NCBI GenBank assembly: GCA_009760855.2
Contig: WPIO01000007.1
Span: 10,062,501-10,126,500, forward strand
Source: Cristatella mucedo
Taxonomy: Eukaryota; Bryozoa; Phylactolaemata; Cristatellidae
Direction: 5' to 3'
DNA length: 64,000 nucleotides
Shown here: positions 1 to 12,018 of the stretch, one piece after another
Position numbering within the stretch: position 1 is the first letter of the stretch
Layout of the letters: each line of letters begins with the position of its first letter
Notes under the pieces: generated by a model
The model's database searches: none
What the model saw: only the letters and a program-made list of their open reading frames with translations
Told to the model about the DNA's origin: nothing
Position numbers and translations under genes: made by a program

Positions 1-1417
1 ATTTATGACAATTTCGTAAGATTCGATTGTTTTCCAGCTCGGAAGTCGGCACTTGGCTTGGTTGAAGGTCGAATATGTTTTCTGCCTACGGGAAGACCTA
101 TCTTTCATCAAAAGAAGATCGACCACAGTGTCAACCAAGGAATCCAAGAGCCATCCTGTGGCTGGCATAAGTACACAGATGGTGGTAGACCGCTGTGTCG
201 GTCACTGCAACTCTTTTTACTAGGAGGCTGCTGGATCAATCGCAAGTGAGGAGAGCAAAATTTGGAAATACTATAAATGCTATAGTTTACTCCGAAACCT
301 CTGGTATTTGCTTACGTTCCTGGGATGATTACAGTTATTCGACACAGGAAGTAGTCGACGAGCAGAAAGCCGCCTCCTACACTTGGTTGCTGGTATTCCA
401 ACTTACCGAGGCATCCGGTCTTGCTCTCATGGTAAGTTAGCTGCTTTTGACCAGGTCTGCACAATCCTACTCTTTGGAAAGTTTCCGATGTCAATTGTCA
501 GGATGCTTGCAACTCGCTCATTGTTTTATTGTGTTTGCATCTTCACGTCTAGCGATTGTGGTGTCTGATGAATAGATATCAAATGCTGAAGCAGTGTTGC
601 ATTTTTTGCTTCTAGGTGCTGAGCTACGAAGTGTGTCGATCTAACCAATCATGTAACTCCATATAGCACACTCCCGTTGGTATCAAACAATTTCATATCA
701 CCCGTAATTTAACCGGAATAGTAAGACTTTTGATTCTGACCCTTAAGGTAATTCCACCTCTTCTGCTGCAATTACCGACGTCGTGCATTATAAAATAAAG
801 GCTGGCCGATTCAACAGCCTTATTTTGTGCAGCATCAGAAGAGTCTTGGCAGCTATGAGCTCGCTTGAAGCAGCAGGCCATTAGGAAGTGCCTGCTGCTG
901 CACGACTCGAGCTTTCTACCCGGGTTCACAAGTGCGAGCACCTTACCCGTACCCCTAGGCTAAAAGCCCCCCAAGGCCATGCGTTTTTGCCTTCACTGCA
1001 TGTCCGATTTAGTGCTTTACTATGAGGGACACTGCGTAGGGTGCCCTGTCGAATTTCTACTCACATGCTATGTTCATCCTGTCTTTGGCCTTCAGAAGCT
1101 TCGACTGTGAAGTTGACCGTTTGACATCTGATACTTGCAGTTCGTATTCTGTCAACCAATGAGTCTTTCAGGTGGTCATTACGAAGAGAGACTCAGCAAT
1201 CAATTGTGTGCTGATGTCGTTCTTGTTGGTTTAGCAACGATAGTAGCAGCAAGCCTGTGATAATGCCACTCTCGAAGCTAGATATTTGCAGAAAAATCAC
1301 GAATCGCTTTTGTTTGTTGCTGTGAATGGGGTGTGTGAGACATGACACTAGAAGTTGGAATGCCTCGCATTCAGGATAGGCATGACTATCGTGTCTCCCA
1401 ATTACATCTGACCCATC
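1..1417. other. No gene or repeat recognised
   Basis: Reading frames here are short and low in complexity, and none resembles a known domain. I saw no SINE or LINE signature before about position 1418. Confidence 0.4.
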
Positions 1418-1973
1418 TGGGTGTCCTGTTCCAAAGCGACCTTTCACTAGACGACCACATCGGCTTCTCAGTCAAGTTTGCTTGCATTAAGCTATGTAGA
1501 ATTGCATTCGGGGAATCTTAAGCAGGGCTATCACATTCAATGTGGTCAGTCCATTTATGACATCCGGTCTTGCCTTCTATGGCTCACTACTGGATGATCT
1601 TCCGGCCTGTGCAATAAGGCGTGTACAGTTAGCACAAAACTTCGGCTTGTATTTCGCGAACGTCACTATCGCCATCATACACCACTTCTCACAGACATGT
1701 ACTGGCTCCCCACTAACTAGCACTTCTACATCCAGCTTTTGTCACTCACATTTAGGTAGGTCCCCTAAATTCATTTACACTACCTATCATATCGAACTTC
1801 TTCCCAATCAGGTACCACAAACTAACCTCAAATTCTTTTGAACCCATGCCTGTAATTTGTATGCTCCAAAACCTGGAACTTTTCCCCGAAAAAGTTATCC
1901 CCTGACAAGTGCCTAGAAAGAGATTTAGTTCTCTTAGCGTGTTGTACAAATGTTTTAGTGTTATTATTATTAC
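1418..1973 (+). mobile_element. LINE family A relic, 3' part
   Basis: Decayed 3' half of a non-LTR retrotransposon. It begins at the conserved block encoding roughly 'VLFQSDLSLDDHI', passes through the 'LPACAIRR' block, and ends in the family's 3' tail (AGAAAGAGATTTAGTTCTCT followed by ATT repeats). Frameshifts and stops are abundant, so it encodes nothing. The same order of blocks occurs in the better copies near 8.0-9.1 kb and 11.0-12.0 kb. Confidence 0.75.
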
Positions 1974-2054
1974 CTAGGCAAGGACATCTGTATTGTGTTT
2001 GTAGCCGAGCTTTTAACTGGAAAAGAGGACACTGGGAAGGAGAATAATCATATG

Positions 2055-2056
2055 TT

Positions 2057-2089
<33 letters not shown>

Positions 2090-2098
2090 CATGCGTGT
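2055..2098. repeat. (TG)n microsatellite passing into (CG)/(TG)
   Basis: Pure TG dinucleotides change to a short CG run and then degenerate TG. This is alternating purine-pyrimidine DNA with Z-forming potential. Confidence 0.95.
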
Positions 2099-2151
2099 AT
2101 TTGCATAATGCCAATCGGCAAATGTATGATCGTTGTCTGCAAGTAGTTGGT

Positions 2152-2250
2152 TCTCCCTCCCTCCCTCCCTCTCTCTCTCTCTTTTTTCTCCCTCTCTCTC
2201 TCTCTGTCTGTCTTTCTCCTGCTTTCACTCGATGTCTTTCTCTCTGTCTT
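2152..2250. repeat. Polypyrimidine CTCC/CT low-complexity tract
   Basis: About 100 bp of almost pure C and T on the plus strand, with CCCT and CT units. Confidence 0.9.
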
Positions 2251-2318
2251 TCATGAAATGCTTTTTAGATTAATTGTGTGCCTGGGCATCGAGGAAGGGT
2301 GAGAATAAAAATTACAAA

Positions 2319-2455
2319 AATGTATTCATTTGCATTAAGAGAACTCAATTTCTATTCAGGTGCTTCACATATGCTACGGGGTTCGAGCCCACGACCTCGG
2401 TCATAAAATACAATTACCTTGACCTTGGTTCAAGGCAGACACCTTAGCCACTGAA
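2319..2455 (-). mobile_element. SINE1 copy (tRNA-derived, LINE A tail)
   Basis: In minus orientation it has a degenerate head, a B-box-like block (GGGCTCGAACCCC type), the link 'catatgtgaagc.cctgaatagaga' and the tail ending near 'caaatga'. It matches the other SINE1 copies at 9.5, 19.5, 32.9, 37.2 and 49.9 kb, though the head has been rearranged. Confidence 0.7.
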
Positions 2456-2703
2456 TGATTGCAGCTCGATCGCAAACCGGTGTGTTTACTTGCTTCGAAT
2501 GCGCATCGCCGCCTTGCCCATCGGCACTAGACTCGTGGCAGAGCAGTGGATGGCATGAGACAGAACCTGGTATTTCGATCTTGGTAGGCAAAGACTATGC
2601 AGCTAACAAAGCTAGCGATGACAGATGCAGGATGACCAGAAGTTGGAATGTGACCTGTATGCCGGCGGTCAGACCTAAACAGAAGCAAGCTTGTAGCTCG
2701 GCA

Positions 2704-2757
2704 TAAAACACAATTACCTTGACCTTGGTTCAAGGCAGACACCTTAGCCACCGGGCC
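2704..2757 (-). repeat. Second copy of the SINE1 head segment
   Basis: About 49 bp here repeat 2404-2452 in direct orientation with a single visible mismatch. It contains the 'accttgaccttggttcaagg' block. It is a local duplication of part of the SINE1 copy beside it. Confidence 0.8.
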
Positions 2758-4134
2758 TCACTTCTGATTAGGCTCGTTAGCAGTTACCAGTTAAGGTATT
2801 TTGTCTTACTGTAGGCAGACTGTGCTATTCGAAAATGTTCTGCATTGGTCCTGGCCTCTGGCAGGGATTGGCACATTGGAGCTCAAGAATTGTGAGAGCA
2901 TTGATCGGTACACTTGGGGGCATGGGTTGGAACAGTTCAGTTTTGCACCGGGAGGCTCGGCTGTGTAGTAGATTGATCTTGGATTTTGTTGCAGTGAAGA
3001 GATAGCAACAGACTCTTACATCCGCCAGCTTAAGGCTATAATGGTCTAGCTTGTGCTTTGGAATAACAACCCCACCCCACCGTGCCTTAATCTGCCGACC
3101 ATTACTCACCGGCTTAGGAGCATGCAGGAAGTACCGAAGGCCCACATGCTGCCACAGGCCCTACCTGACTCCCAAGGTTGCACGGGGGGGGGGGGGGCTG
3201 CTAAGATTGCTGCACATTGCTCGGCTTGCATTTGGTTGCAAACCTTCCAGCTGCTACCCTAGCTTCTAGTGCAGTCCTTTTGTCTAGTCACCTGATAGTG
3301 TGGGTTTTTCTAGTCATCTGACAGTGTGGGCAACTGAGCTAAGCCTCCAGTCTAACTTTCAGAGAACTGAGTGCTCTCTGTGACAGGTGTGCTGCAAACC
3401 TACATTTTTAATAACCAAGCTGCAACGTTCCCTAGCCCAGCAATCACTGGGGTTTATGGGTTGGGGTATACAGGCCTGCAGTGCAGTGCACATAATGCAG
3501 TTAAGTAGGCCTACTGGCAGCAGCCTCATTAGTGGCTCATTTAATTTGCATCTGCCACTGTGGCTCTAGTCTCTCAGTAGCATAGTATTGATGGGTCAAG
3601 GTCCATTCTGGCTTTATTTTGAATCCGAATGTGTCCCAGCTCATGTCCACCGAACGAGCAATGTGATCACTTGGTACGAGGAAAGCCGTCAGTAGGGCTG
3701 CCTCTACCAATTTGCCGAATTTACTGTATCTTCATCTATAACCCCACGAGGACTAAGTGGGTGTTGTGCTGGTGAATTTTCCATAGTCCACTCAATGCTA
3801 CAATGCTCAATGGCCGAGTCGGTAAGGCAGTCAAGACAGTGAGTAGTAGGGGGGTTGTGACTCGGGACAGCTGGAAAGATTTGCCACAGTCGGGAGATGG
3901 GGGACAAGAGGTTGCATAATGCCTAAACGTTCGATGTAGTCGATCAGCCTTACTTTTAAGTGCTCTAGACGAGCCAGCTTGACACTCTCGGATGCCTGGG
4001 TTTGTAGGAAGTAGACCAGACTCTGCATGCAAGGAAGGACCTCAACCTCGGGCTGCCGGGCAGGCACTTGCAGTAGGAGTAGCATCACTGTGCAGCCGAA
4101 AAGCAAGCATCCTTATCTGGCACCGCAGAAATCG
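2758..4134. other. No gene recognised; contains a G14 run
   Basis: Reading frames are short with no recognisable domain. A G homopolymer lies at 3184-3197. A weak tRNA-like A box sits near 3808 but lacks a convincing partner B box. Confidence 0.4.
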
Positions 4135-4248
4135 AATTTACGGCTATCACCACCGCTTGCAGTGGCGATATAGAATCGCCCACCGCAGGAATCGAACCCA
4201 CGACCTCCGAACCTAGGTCGTAAAAGCCTAGTGTGCCATCGCGGCTCT
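4135..4248 (-). mobile_element. SINE2 copy (tRNA-derived)
   Basis: Read on the minus strand it begins 'gagccgcgatggcacactag', has the pol III B-box-like GGTTCGATTCCTGCGG, and continues into the 'gcaagcggtggtgatagccgtaaa' body. The 3' end is truncated at about 4135. It matches copies at 50.99 and 62.38 kb. Confidence 0.85.
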
Positions 4249-7200
4249 GTGTTGTTGTTGCTGCTAATTTGCATTTGCAATTTTTTGTGTGCCTTCCACC
4301 CCTCTCCTCCCCCCTCCCCCACTGCTGCTCCTAGCTGTTCGTGAGGCTGCACGTGCACCCAGTTGTACCTGCTTTTATTTTCTTTACCCTGGTCTTCTTA
4401 GGGTGAGATGTGCTCGCCCTGCTAGCTGGTTTCGGAAAACCCTTTTCCAAGCATCTTCAGCCAGCCGAGTCAGCTGCAGCGTGCTTGCCTCCATAGGGTT
4501 TCTGCCTGCCTGCTTGCTGGCTGGCCGGCTGGCTGGCTGCACTCGGCTGGCTGTTGTTTTGATCAGGGTTAGCTTAACCCCCATTCGACCCCATCCAGCT
4601 ATGCTAAAGGCCTCCCTTTAGAGCTGGCTACTTTTAGCCCTTTAATGGCTTGCCTGTCTGCCTGTACTTAAGCCTCTCTGTTCTGCTTGGCTTGCAACCT
4701 TTGTTTCGTTGCTGTGCAGCCTTCTATTTTCCGGCTTTGGTTGTCTAGGGTGGGTTGTAAAGCTTCGTCGGCTCTTCCTGGCTGCCCATCTATCATACGT
4801 TGGCTATTTTACCTGCTAGGCAGGTTTTTCAAGCTGCTCGGCGTCTAACGTACGGCCGGCCTTAACCCTTTTTTTCAATCTTCCTCTGATTGCTGGAGGG
4901 GGTGTGCTCTGTGAATCAGTTGAAAGCTGATGGTGTCCATTTGTAAGGGACATCCGGATTGACTACATGGCCAGTTCTGATCAGCACCGCCCCATCGCTT
5001 GAGTTTCCCCTAAACGATGAAAAACAGGCAGAAGAAGCTAAGCAGACCAATGCTGCTGCCAGCTATCCATGTGCCGTCCAAGGGTAGGCATCATGGTAGT
5101 TTACCACCCTACTTGCCAAGTCACCCAAGTCAGCCTTGCAGCATCGACCGTACTGGCGTAATGATTGCACTTGTCGCCAAAATTGCTTTTTATAGACACA
5201 CCCACTCACTCGCAAAGTACATCGGTATTCGGCTCGAGCACGAAAGTGGCTATTTAAAGCCGAGCCTTTATAGCCCGACAGGGACCGCCGTAGGAGCAGC
5301 AGTCTCACTAGCTTAATCGGTAGAGCACCAACCCCGAGGCTGCTGCCGGATCATTCCTTCTCTACGAAAATTCTCTTCGACGTTTAGTCCCATGGCAGAC
5401 AGCCTCCGGTCACCCTGTATTTTGAAATCACAGCCACCAGCTGCTTGCTGTTGAAGTACAACAGTGGTTTCACAAGCTATTGCCATGCTGGCTTAGCCCA
5501 GCCGCAGGCCACCCCCCAGCAGTACATGTACCCATATCATTGTCTATGCTTGACATGCATTTGCTCCTTCGAGCTTACTTCGAATGACCTTTTTCCTGAG
5601 CTGCATGGACCTAATAGAATGGACCTAGCTAACTAGGTTGCTCTTTTTTTGTATCTCGCAACCGTTCGTTTAACTGAAAAAGAAGAAGTTCTCTAATCAA
5701 CCCTTGAGCTTCGTGCATTCCATGCATTATATAGTCGCCGTGCCAGCCTAAACTACTTGCTTGTCTACTTGATCTACTGTAGCTGTATCGTCTGCTGCCA
5801 CTGCTTGCAGGGTCGCATCGAAGTCTGCCAAACACCAAGCCAGACATCGTCAGCACCCGATTGCACATAAGCACGTCTGCTCGTTGCTGTACTGCCTCAC
5901 CTCAGTGCAAGTAAATGAACGCTCGAGACAGATGGATGACCGAGCCCTGCTGCAGCACCGAAAAGCAGCTTAGGGAGCAGGCTTGGACTGCTGGCTGTTG
6001 CAACTGGGTCTGGCCGGCTCGGCTGCTAATGCTGCTGCTGGAGCTGCTACACCATGTTGCCATCATTATCTGCCAGTGTATACACAACCATTAATAACTG
6101 CCAGTGTACACAACTTAAGACCTCAGCCCGAACAGAGGTAGTCAGATTTCACCAGCCGCCCAACGATCGATGCTGCTGAGACACCTCCACACCGATTGCT
6201 TGGCAGAGAGCAAGCAGCTCTCTCATGTCAGCCGGACGACTGGCCGTATTCTTAGCCGTGTGTCAAGTCGATTCGACTCGGCATGCTTAGTTGAGTGCTT
6301 TAGCCGAGGTTTTAGGTGCCGGCCGCAGCAGCTACTACTCAAATCCTGCCGAGCAAAGGCATCTTCCGGCTGCTGCTGTGATTCCGGAGCAGCCCTCGGG
6401 ATTCGAGCAGAGCGAGACACACTGCGACTCAGCAGACATTTCTCTCCGCCAGCCAGCACTGTGGTGGCCCATGCCTGCAGTCGGACCTGCAGCACTTTTG
6501 ACATTTGTCCTTGGCGTGTGCCTGATATCTGAGGAGTCATAGCTTACCAGGAGTAAGCCCGTGATGTACAACCTTGACCTTGCTCGGAGCAGCTGTACCG
6601 AAGAGGTGCTGCTGGTGCCATGCAGCCTGTTCAACCCTGTCAGGATCGATCAAAGTGTTGGGGGAGGGGCAGGCCAGGGATGGCTGTTCATCCTTACCTC
6701 TCTATTTCCCCTCATCCCCTGTTAACCTGTGCCCTCATTCGATTGCAGCTGTACTGCTGACTGCATCTGCAGGATTTGAGGCTGTGGTGTAAGTAGTCAC
6801 TAGGATCAGTATTGCCAGCTGGATTTCAGCATGTACCAGCGACAGAAGCATACCTGTTCACTCAACCCAGGTGCCGCCGTGATTTGTTCCCTGGTTTTGC
6901 CAAGAGCAGCTCTATTAAAACTGTTGCCTCTGATTAAGGATCTGCAGGTCAAGTGAAAGGTTCTGCTGCTAATTACCTGAGTTGACTGCTGCTGCCCACT
7001 TACCAGTTTGCCTCCTGCAGCAGCCTCAGGCCGTGCCCCGAGGCGATCGTTTAATATGACCGATGGCCGAGATCTGCCACTTGCCCCGTGTCCATGCCTT
7101 AAGGCAGATAGATGCCACACTCCAGCCCCCCCCCCCCCCCGTTGGCAACTGCTTGCCAGAACAGAAGCCTTTGTGGAGCTGGTGGCCCTCTGCTCACCCT

Positions 7201-7564
7201 GCTAGCAGGCTGCCCTTTTCATTCGTGCTCTCTCTCCCCTCGCGCGCTTGGTTCGTAGGTCATTCCGAGGTTGGTTCTGCTGCTTCACAAGCCGGCTTGG
7301 CAGTTATTGAATTAACTGATCGGCTCAGCTAATGAGGCCGACTGACTGACTCACCGCTTGGACTGGTGGCTAGGAAATTATGATACGTGCCATGTCAGCC
7401 GATAGAGCTAGCACCTTGCAGGCTGTGTACCTTGCAGACTTGTTGCAAGTGAGCCTGCAGGCTGCTGGCCATAGAGCAGCGAGCTGGCTGGCTTGCTGCT
7501 CCAGCAAGCCTTTATAGGTTGGTAACGAGAGGGACAGCAATGATAATAATAGTAATAAAATTTT
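4249..7564. other. GC-rich unrecognised region
   Basis: Many overlapping short frames occur on both strands, as expected in GC-rich non-coding DNA. None shows a domain I recognise. A C15 run lies at 7126-7140. A tRNA-like A box (tagcttaatcggtagagcacc) occurs near 5309 but has no matching B box or cloverleaf. Confidence 0.4.
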
Positions 7565-7742
7565 GCACGCTGACCACCCTGTGCATGTCACCCCTAACCA
7601 TGTTATTCTTGTTGTTTATTGAGCATGGTACTTACTACTAGCCATTCGATCGTGCTTCCTTAGCAGCAAATGTAAAATGCCTAGAAAGAGATTAAGTTCT
7701 CTGAGGGTGCTATATCAAATGGATTATTATTATTATTATTAA
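7565..7742 (+). mobile_element. LINE A 3' tail fragment
   Basis: Carries the family's 3' UTR blocks: 'ccctaaccatgttattcttg', 'ccattcgatcgtgcttcctt' and 'agattaagttctctgagggt'. It ends in an ATT repeat and contains only the last ~180 bp of the element. Confidence 0.85.
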
Positions 7743-7811
7743 TGCATTTGTACGGCTCCCTCAGAAAACCTAGTCTCTTTCTAGGCACTTTACATTCGCT
7801 GTAAAGGGAGC
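7741..7811 (-). mobile_element. LINE A 3' tail fragment, opposite orientation
   Basis: The terminal ~70 bp of LINE A on the minus strand, joined tail to tail with the plus-strand fragment through the shared ATT/AAT tract. Confidence 0.8.
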
Positions 7812-8006
7812 ATATTGCGAGTGGCTTGCTTCGTTAGTTGCACTTGAAAGCCCAAGAACGAATGCTGGACTGGCTTTGGGTAACTTGTTCTGGAGATTGT
7901 GCCACTGCCTGGCCGCTCTGGTGGTGGCCTTTGCAGTCAAATCGGCTGTGCAATCTAGTGCCTCCTCTTCCTTCCATGATTGGTGCTTTCTGGTGCTGCT
8001 TGCACA

Positions 8007-9060
8007 TAATAATAATAATAATAATATTGCACTTGATAAAGCGCCCTCAGAGAACTTAATCTCTTTCTAGGCGCTTTACATTTGCTGCAAAGTGATACGC
8101 AATAGAATAGTAAGTAAAATCATGCTTGAAAAACAAACAAAATGAATAACATGGTTAGGGGTTATATGCACTGGGTCAGCATGCAAATGTGGTTAGTGGC
8201 AGCATGAACAGTGTCAGCACGCATAAGCACATCGAGGACGAATCACAAGGACCCACTAAATGCTGTCCTAAATAGGTATGTTTTTAAGTTTCTTTTAAAT
8301 GTGGTCAGGTCAGGGGATGTTCTGATGCAGGTCGGGAGGGAGTTCCAGGCTGTGGGAGCATACGAGCTAAATGCACGGTCTCCAAAGGATTTAAGGTTTG
8401 TACGAGGTATTTCTAGACTGTTAGATTCCGAAAAGCGAGTGGTACGATGCTTTGCCTGATGGGGTAGTATATCTGAAAGATAGGCTGGAGCCATAGAATG
8501 AAGAGACCTAAAAGTGAGCGACAAAACCTTGAAGTCAATACGTTGCTTGACTGGTAACCAGTGCAGGTCGGCGAGAAGTGGAGTAATGTGGCAACTGCGA
8601 TGCTCACGACAGACAAGCCTAGCTGCAGAGTTTTGCACCAGCTGCAATCGCCTGATCGCACATGCTGGTAGGCCAGTAAGCAGTGAGTTGCAGAAGTCGA
8701 GACGAGATGTCACGAATGCATGGACCAACTTGGACGTGGTATCCTTATCTAAACAAGCCCTAATTTTAGCAATGTTATGAAGCTGAAAATAGGCTGATTT
8801 GACTGTGGAGCTGATGTGGTCGTCTAACGAGAGGTCGCTTTGGAATATGACACCTAGATTTCGAGCTGATGCAACTGGAGATATGCTGGCAGAGCCAAGT
8901 TTGAAAGTCAGCCTTTCCAATTTCTGAATAACACTAGGTTTGCCCATAACTAGTAAGTTAGTTTTATCATCGTTTAGTTTTAGAAAATTTGCTGCCATCC
9001 ATGATCGGATGTCATCAATGCATGCAGCAAGTGAGTTGAGAGAATACGGCGCTGCTAAGC
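8007..9060 (-). mobile_element. LINE family A copy, 5'-truncated, RT C-terminus
   Basis: On the minus strand this is the 3' kilobase of a CR1/L2-group non-LTR retrotransposon. It ends at 8007 in (ATT)n after the 'agattaagttctctgagggcgc' tail. The open frame at 8243-9112 (289 codons) holds the downstream reverse-transcriptase and thumb region: 'SWMAANFLKLNDDKTNLLV', 'VTSRLDFCNSLLTGLP', 'LHWLPVKQRIDFKVLSLTF' and 'FSSYAPTAWNSLP'. The catalytic YADD box and everything upstream are missing, so it is dead on arrival. Residues near the N-terminus of the frame lie beyond the truncation point and are unrelated. Confidence 0.9.
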
Positions 9061-9523
9061 ACTGCGTAGTTGCACCACCAGCCTTCCTGAAACTCCCGGA
9101 GACGAGCAGCAAGAAAGCAAGCTAGGAGTAGCACTGACTTGCATGAAGCGTTAATTCTATATAAAATTTGTAACATGTGGCTGGAAAACCAGTAAGCTGT
9201 TTATTGTAGACTCCATATTTAAGCCTACCCCTTCGGTGGGAGTCTAACTGAAGCCTATTGAGCTATTTTTTGGCGCTCTGTCTACGGCACGACAGCGTGC
9301 CCATTCCATTCGTCAATTTTTACTTGTATGTGAGTGTGTGTGTGCTTGAGCGTGTGTGCCATAGTGCTAGGCAGCAGAGGATTATGTCTAGCCATCCTTG
9401 AGATCTGAAGCTGCTTCCTACCTATATTAGCATGCTGCTTCGAGAAGCTGAGTCCGTTTATGGCTTAGCAGTGGTTTTGACTAGTTCTGATTAATTCAGT
9501 CACTTCCACATTTGTTTAGTAAG
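9061..9523. other. No gene recognised
   Basis: Lies between a LINE truncation point and a SINE. A short TG-rich stretch occurs near 9330-9355. Confidence 0.4.
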
Positions 9524-9660
9524 GGTTTTTGGTCTAGAGGTTAAGGTGCTCGCCCCGACCAAGGTCTGACTGAGGTCGTGGGCTCGCCCCGAGGCATATG
9601 TGAAGCCTCTGAATAGAGATTAAGTTCTCTTGGGGCGCTATATAAATGAATTATATTTTT
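9524..9660 (+). mobile_element. SINE1 copy
   Basis: Has a tRNA-like head with A box 'tggtctagaggttaaggtg', B-box block 'gtgggctcgccccgagg', the link 'catatgtgaagc' and the LINE A-like tail 'agattaagttctcttggggc' ending in 'caaat/ttatat'-type sequence. Confidence 0.85.
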
Positions 9661-9954
9661 TTTAGAAAGCAATGACTGTTTACGTACTAGATACTTGAAC
9701 ACCCGTTTGGACCTGTCGGTTGATTATGCCATCATCGATCTAATAGCTCACTCTGATGCTAGGACTGCGATAGAGGGTCTACAAGTGAAGCTATGTATCG
9801 CTATTTCCTAAAGACTTGATCGTCCAGGACTTACTCAATTGGCAGTGACAGAAGTTTGTAATAGGCAATGGATAAGTTGCCCTAACGCTGGATTGAGTTT
9901 TGGCTTTAAAATAAGCATAATGAAATAATTCAAATAAGCAGTTGTGACAGATAA
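9661..9954. other. No gene recognised
   Basis: Unassigned AT-leaning sequence between a SINE and a LINE tail. Confidence 0.4.
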
Positions 9955-10330
9955 TAATTTAATAACAATACATTTGATAAAGCACCCTCAGAGAACTCAA
10001 TCTTTTTCTAGCTTTGCATTTGCTGCAAAGGGAAACGCGATTGAATGGTGAGTAATATCATGCTTGATAAACAATATGAATAACGTGGTTAGGGGTGTCA
10101 TGCACAGTAACAGCATGCAAGTGTGGTTAGAGGCAGCATGCACAGTGTCAGCACATATAGGACGAATAATAATAAGAACATATAGGACGAATTACAGGGA
10201 AACACTAAATGCCGTCCTAAATAGGTGCGTTTTAAGCTCTTTTTAAATGTGGTCAAGTCAGGGGATGTTGTGACCAAGTCGTTAGTGAGTTCCAGGCTTT
10301 AGGAGAGAATGCCATTTTAGCAGGTTGTGC
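9955..10330 (-). mobile_element. LINE A 3' fragment
   Basis: Minus-strand 3' UTR and the last codons of LINE A. It begins at an AAT-rich tail and stops near 10330, where similarity to the family ends. It contains a local 15-bp direct repeat (acatataggacgaat) around 10154 and 10179. Confidence 0.75.
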
Positions 10331-10587
10331 CTGCATGATCGCAATAGAAGTGCGTTCGTATTGCCATCTCGTGGCAGTAGCAGCTGCACAGACAGTACCC
10401 CTAGTGGCGATACTCGAAATAAAAAAAATCATAACCAAGACCCGGCAGCCAGTGCTGATCAATGGGATTCGTAGGAAAGCACCAGTAGTCGGCCAACACT
10501 TCGGTAGAGAACATCACTCGCTCAGATGGACTTAAAACCTGATTATGACGAAGGCTAAGGCCCAGAGCAGCAAGTAGCCGCCCACGC
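10331..10587. other. No gene recognised between two LINE A copies
   Basis: Short frames only. No family signature seen. Confidence 0.4.
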
Positions 10588-12018
10588 ATAATAATAATAA
10601 AGATGATAATAATACATTTGATAGAGAACCCTCAGATAACTCAATCTCTGCATAGTAATAATAATGATAATAATACTTTTGATAAAGAGAACCCTCAGAT
10701 GACTCAATCTCTTTCTCTGGGCACTATACATTTGCTGCAAAGGAAGCACGATCGAATGGTTAGTGGTAGCATGCTCAGTAAACAACAAGAATAACATGGT
10801 TAGAGGTTACATGCACAAGGTCAGCATGCAAGTATGGTTAGTGGCAGCATGCACATACGCACATAAAGGAGGAATCACAGGGACTCGCTAAATGCTGTGA
10901 TAAATAGGTGCGTTTTTAGTTTCTTTTTAAATGTGGTCAAATCAGGATATGTTCGTGCAAGTCAGGAGTGAATTCCGGGCTTTGGAGTCACACGAACTAA
11001 ATGCACGGTCTCCAAAGGATTTGAGGTTCGTTCGAGGTTAAGGTAAACAGTTAGATTCCGAAAAGCCGGTGGTACACCTGGTGGTGGATTGGATCTGATA
11101 AGTAGGCTGGAGCCAAAGAATGAAGGGACCTGAAAGTGAGTGACAACCTTGAAGTCGATGCGTTGCTTGGCTGGAAGCAAGTGCAGGCCGGAGATGTGGA
11201 ACTGCGATGCTCACGACAAGCAAGCCTAACTTCAGATTTTTGCACCGGCTGCAAGCGCCTGATTGCACCGGCCGGTAAACCAGCAAGCAGTGAGTTACAG
11301 AAGTCAAGTCTGGATGTCACAAATGCATGGACTAGTTTAGACGTGGTATTCCTGTCTAAACAAGCCCGAATTTCAGCAATGTTATCGAGCTGACAGTAGG
11401 CAGACTTGATTGTGGAGCTGATGAGGTCGTCCAAAGATAGGTTACTTTGGAACAGAACACATAGGTTTTGTTCCGATTCAACAGGAGACGTGCTGGCAGA
11501 GCCAATTTTATGCGTCAGCCTTTCCAATTTCTTAATCACACTTGGTTTGCCCATTACAAGTGTGTTTGTTTTATCATCATTTAACTGAAGAACGTTTGCT
11601 GCCATCCATGTGCAGATGTCATCAGTACATGCTGAAAGGCTGTGTAGAGAATTCGAAGTGCTGAAGGGCTGGGAGGGATCAAAGCAGAGGTACAACTGAG
11701 TGTCATCTGCATAGAAGTGAAAGCCTAGATTTGCAATCCCATCGGCCAGAAGGAGAGTGTAAACCGTAAAAAGAATAGGATCAAGCACTGAGGTACCCCA
11801 GACTTTCTAGGTTCCTTGAATGATCCGTGTCCATTCACGTCAGTACTCAGATGTCTCCCACTGAGATAGGACCTAAACCATTGCAATGAGGTGCCAGTGA
11901 TGCCCAGGCGAGATGAGAATCGCTCAAAAAGGACTTGGGGATCGAGATTAATCAAAGCTGCCAAAATATCTAGCAAACAAGCAGAGACACTCCACCTAAG
12001 CTTACATACGTGATACAA
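10588..12018 (-). mobile_element. LINE family A copy with RT catalytic box, frameshifted
   Basis: The longest LINE A copy with a catalytic core. On the minus strand, a frame at 11725-12021 carries 'VLFERFSSRLGI...WFRSYLSGR...SGVPQ'. The overlapping frame at 11051-11788 carries the RT box 'FYADDTQLYLCF', then 'WMAANVLQLNDDKTNTLVMG', 'FVTSRLDFCNSLLAGLP' and 'PAYLSD'. At least one frameshift separates the GVPQ and YADD blocks, and others follow. The 3' tail is doubled: a ~55-bp tail remnant at 10588-10650 precedes the full tail from about 10654. It is 5'-truncated near 12018, so no endonuclease is present. Confidence 0.9.

Noticed and set aside
3805-3870. tRNA-Leu-like sequence (ggccgagtcggtaaggc ... 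ggttgtgactcggg)
   Set aside because: Acceptor stem and anticodon arm do not pair, and no other copies were seen, so neither a tRNA nor a SINE family can be supported.
5301-5365. tRNA-like A box (agcttaatcggtagagcacc) suggesting a tRNA gene
   Set aside because: No B box at the right distance and no cloverleaf can be drawn. At most it is a decayed tRNA-derived fragment.
6170-6634. Several 80-120-codon frames on both strands
   Set aside because: Four overlapping frames in GC-rich DNA with no domain and no splice or codon signal favouring one.
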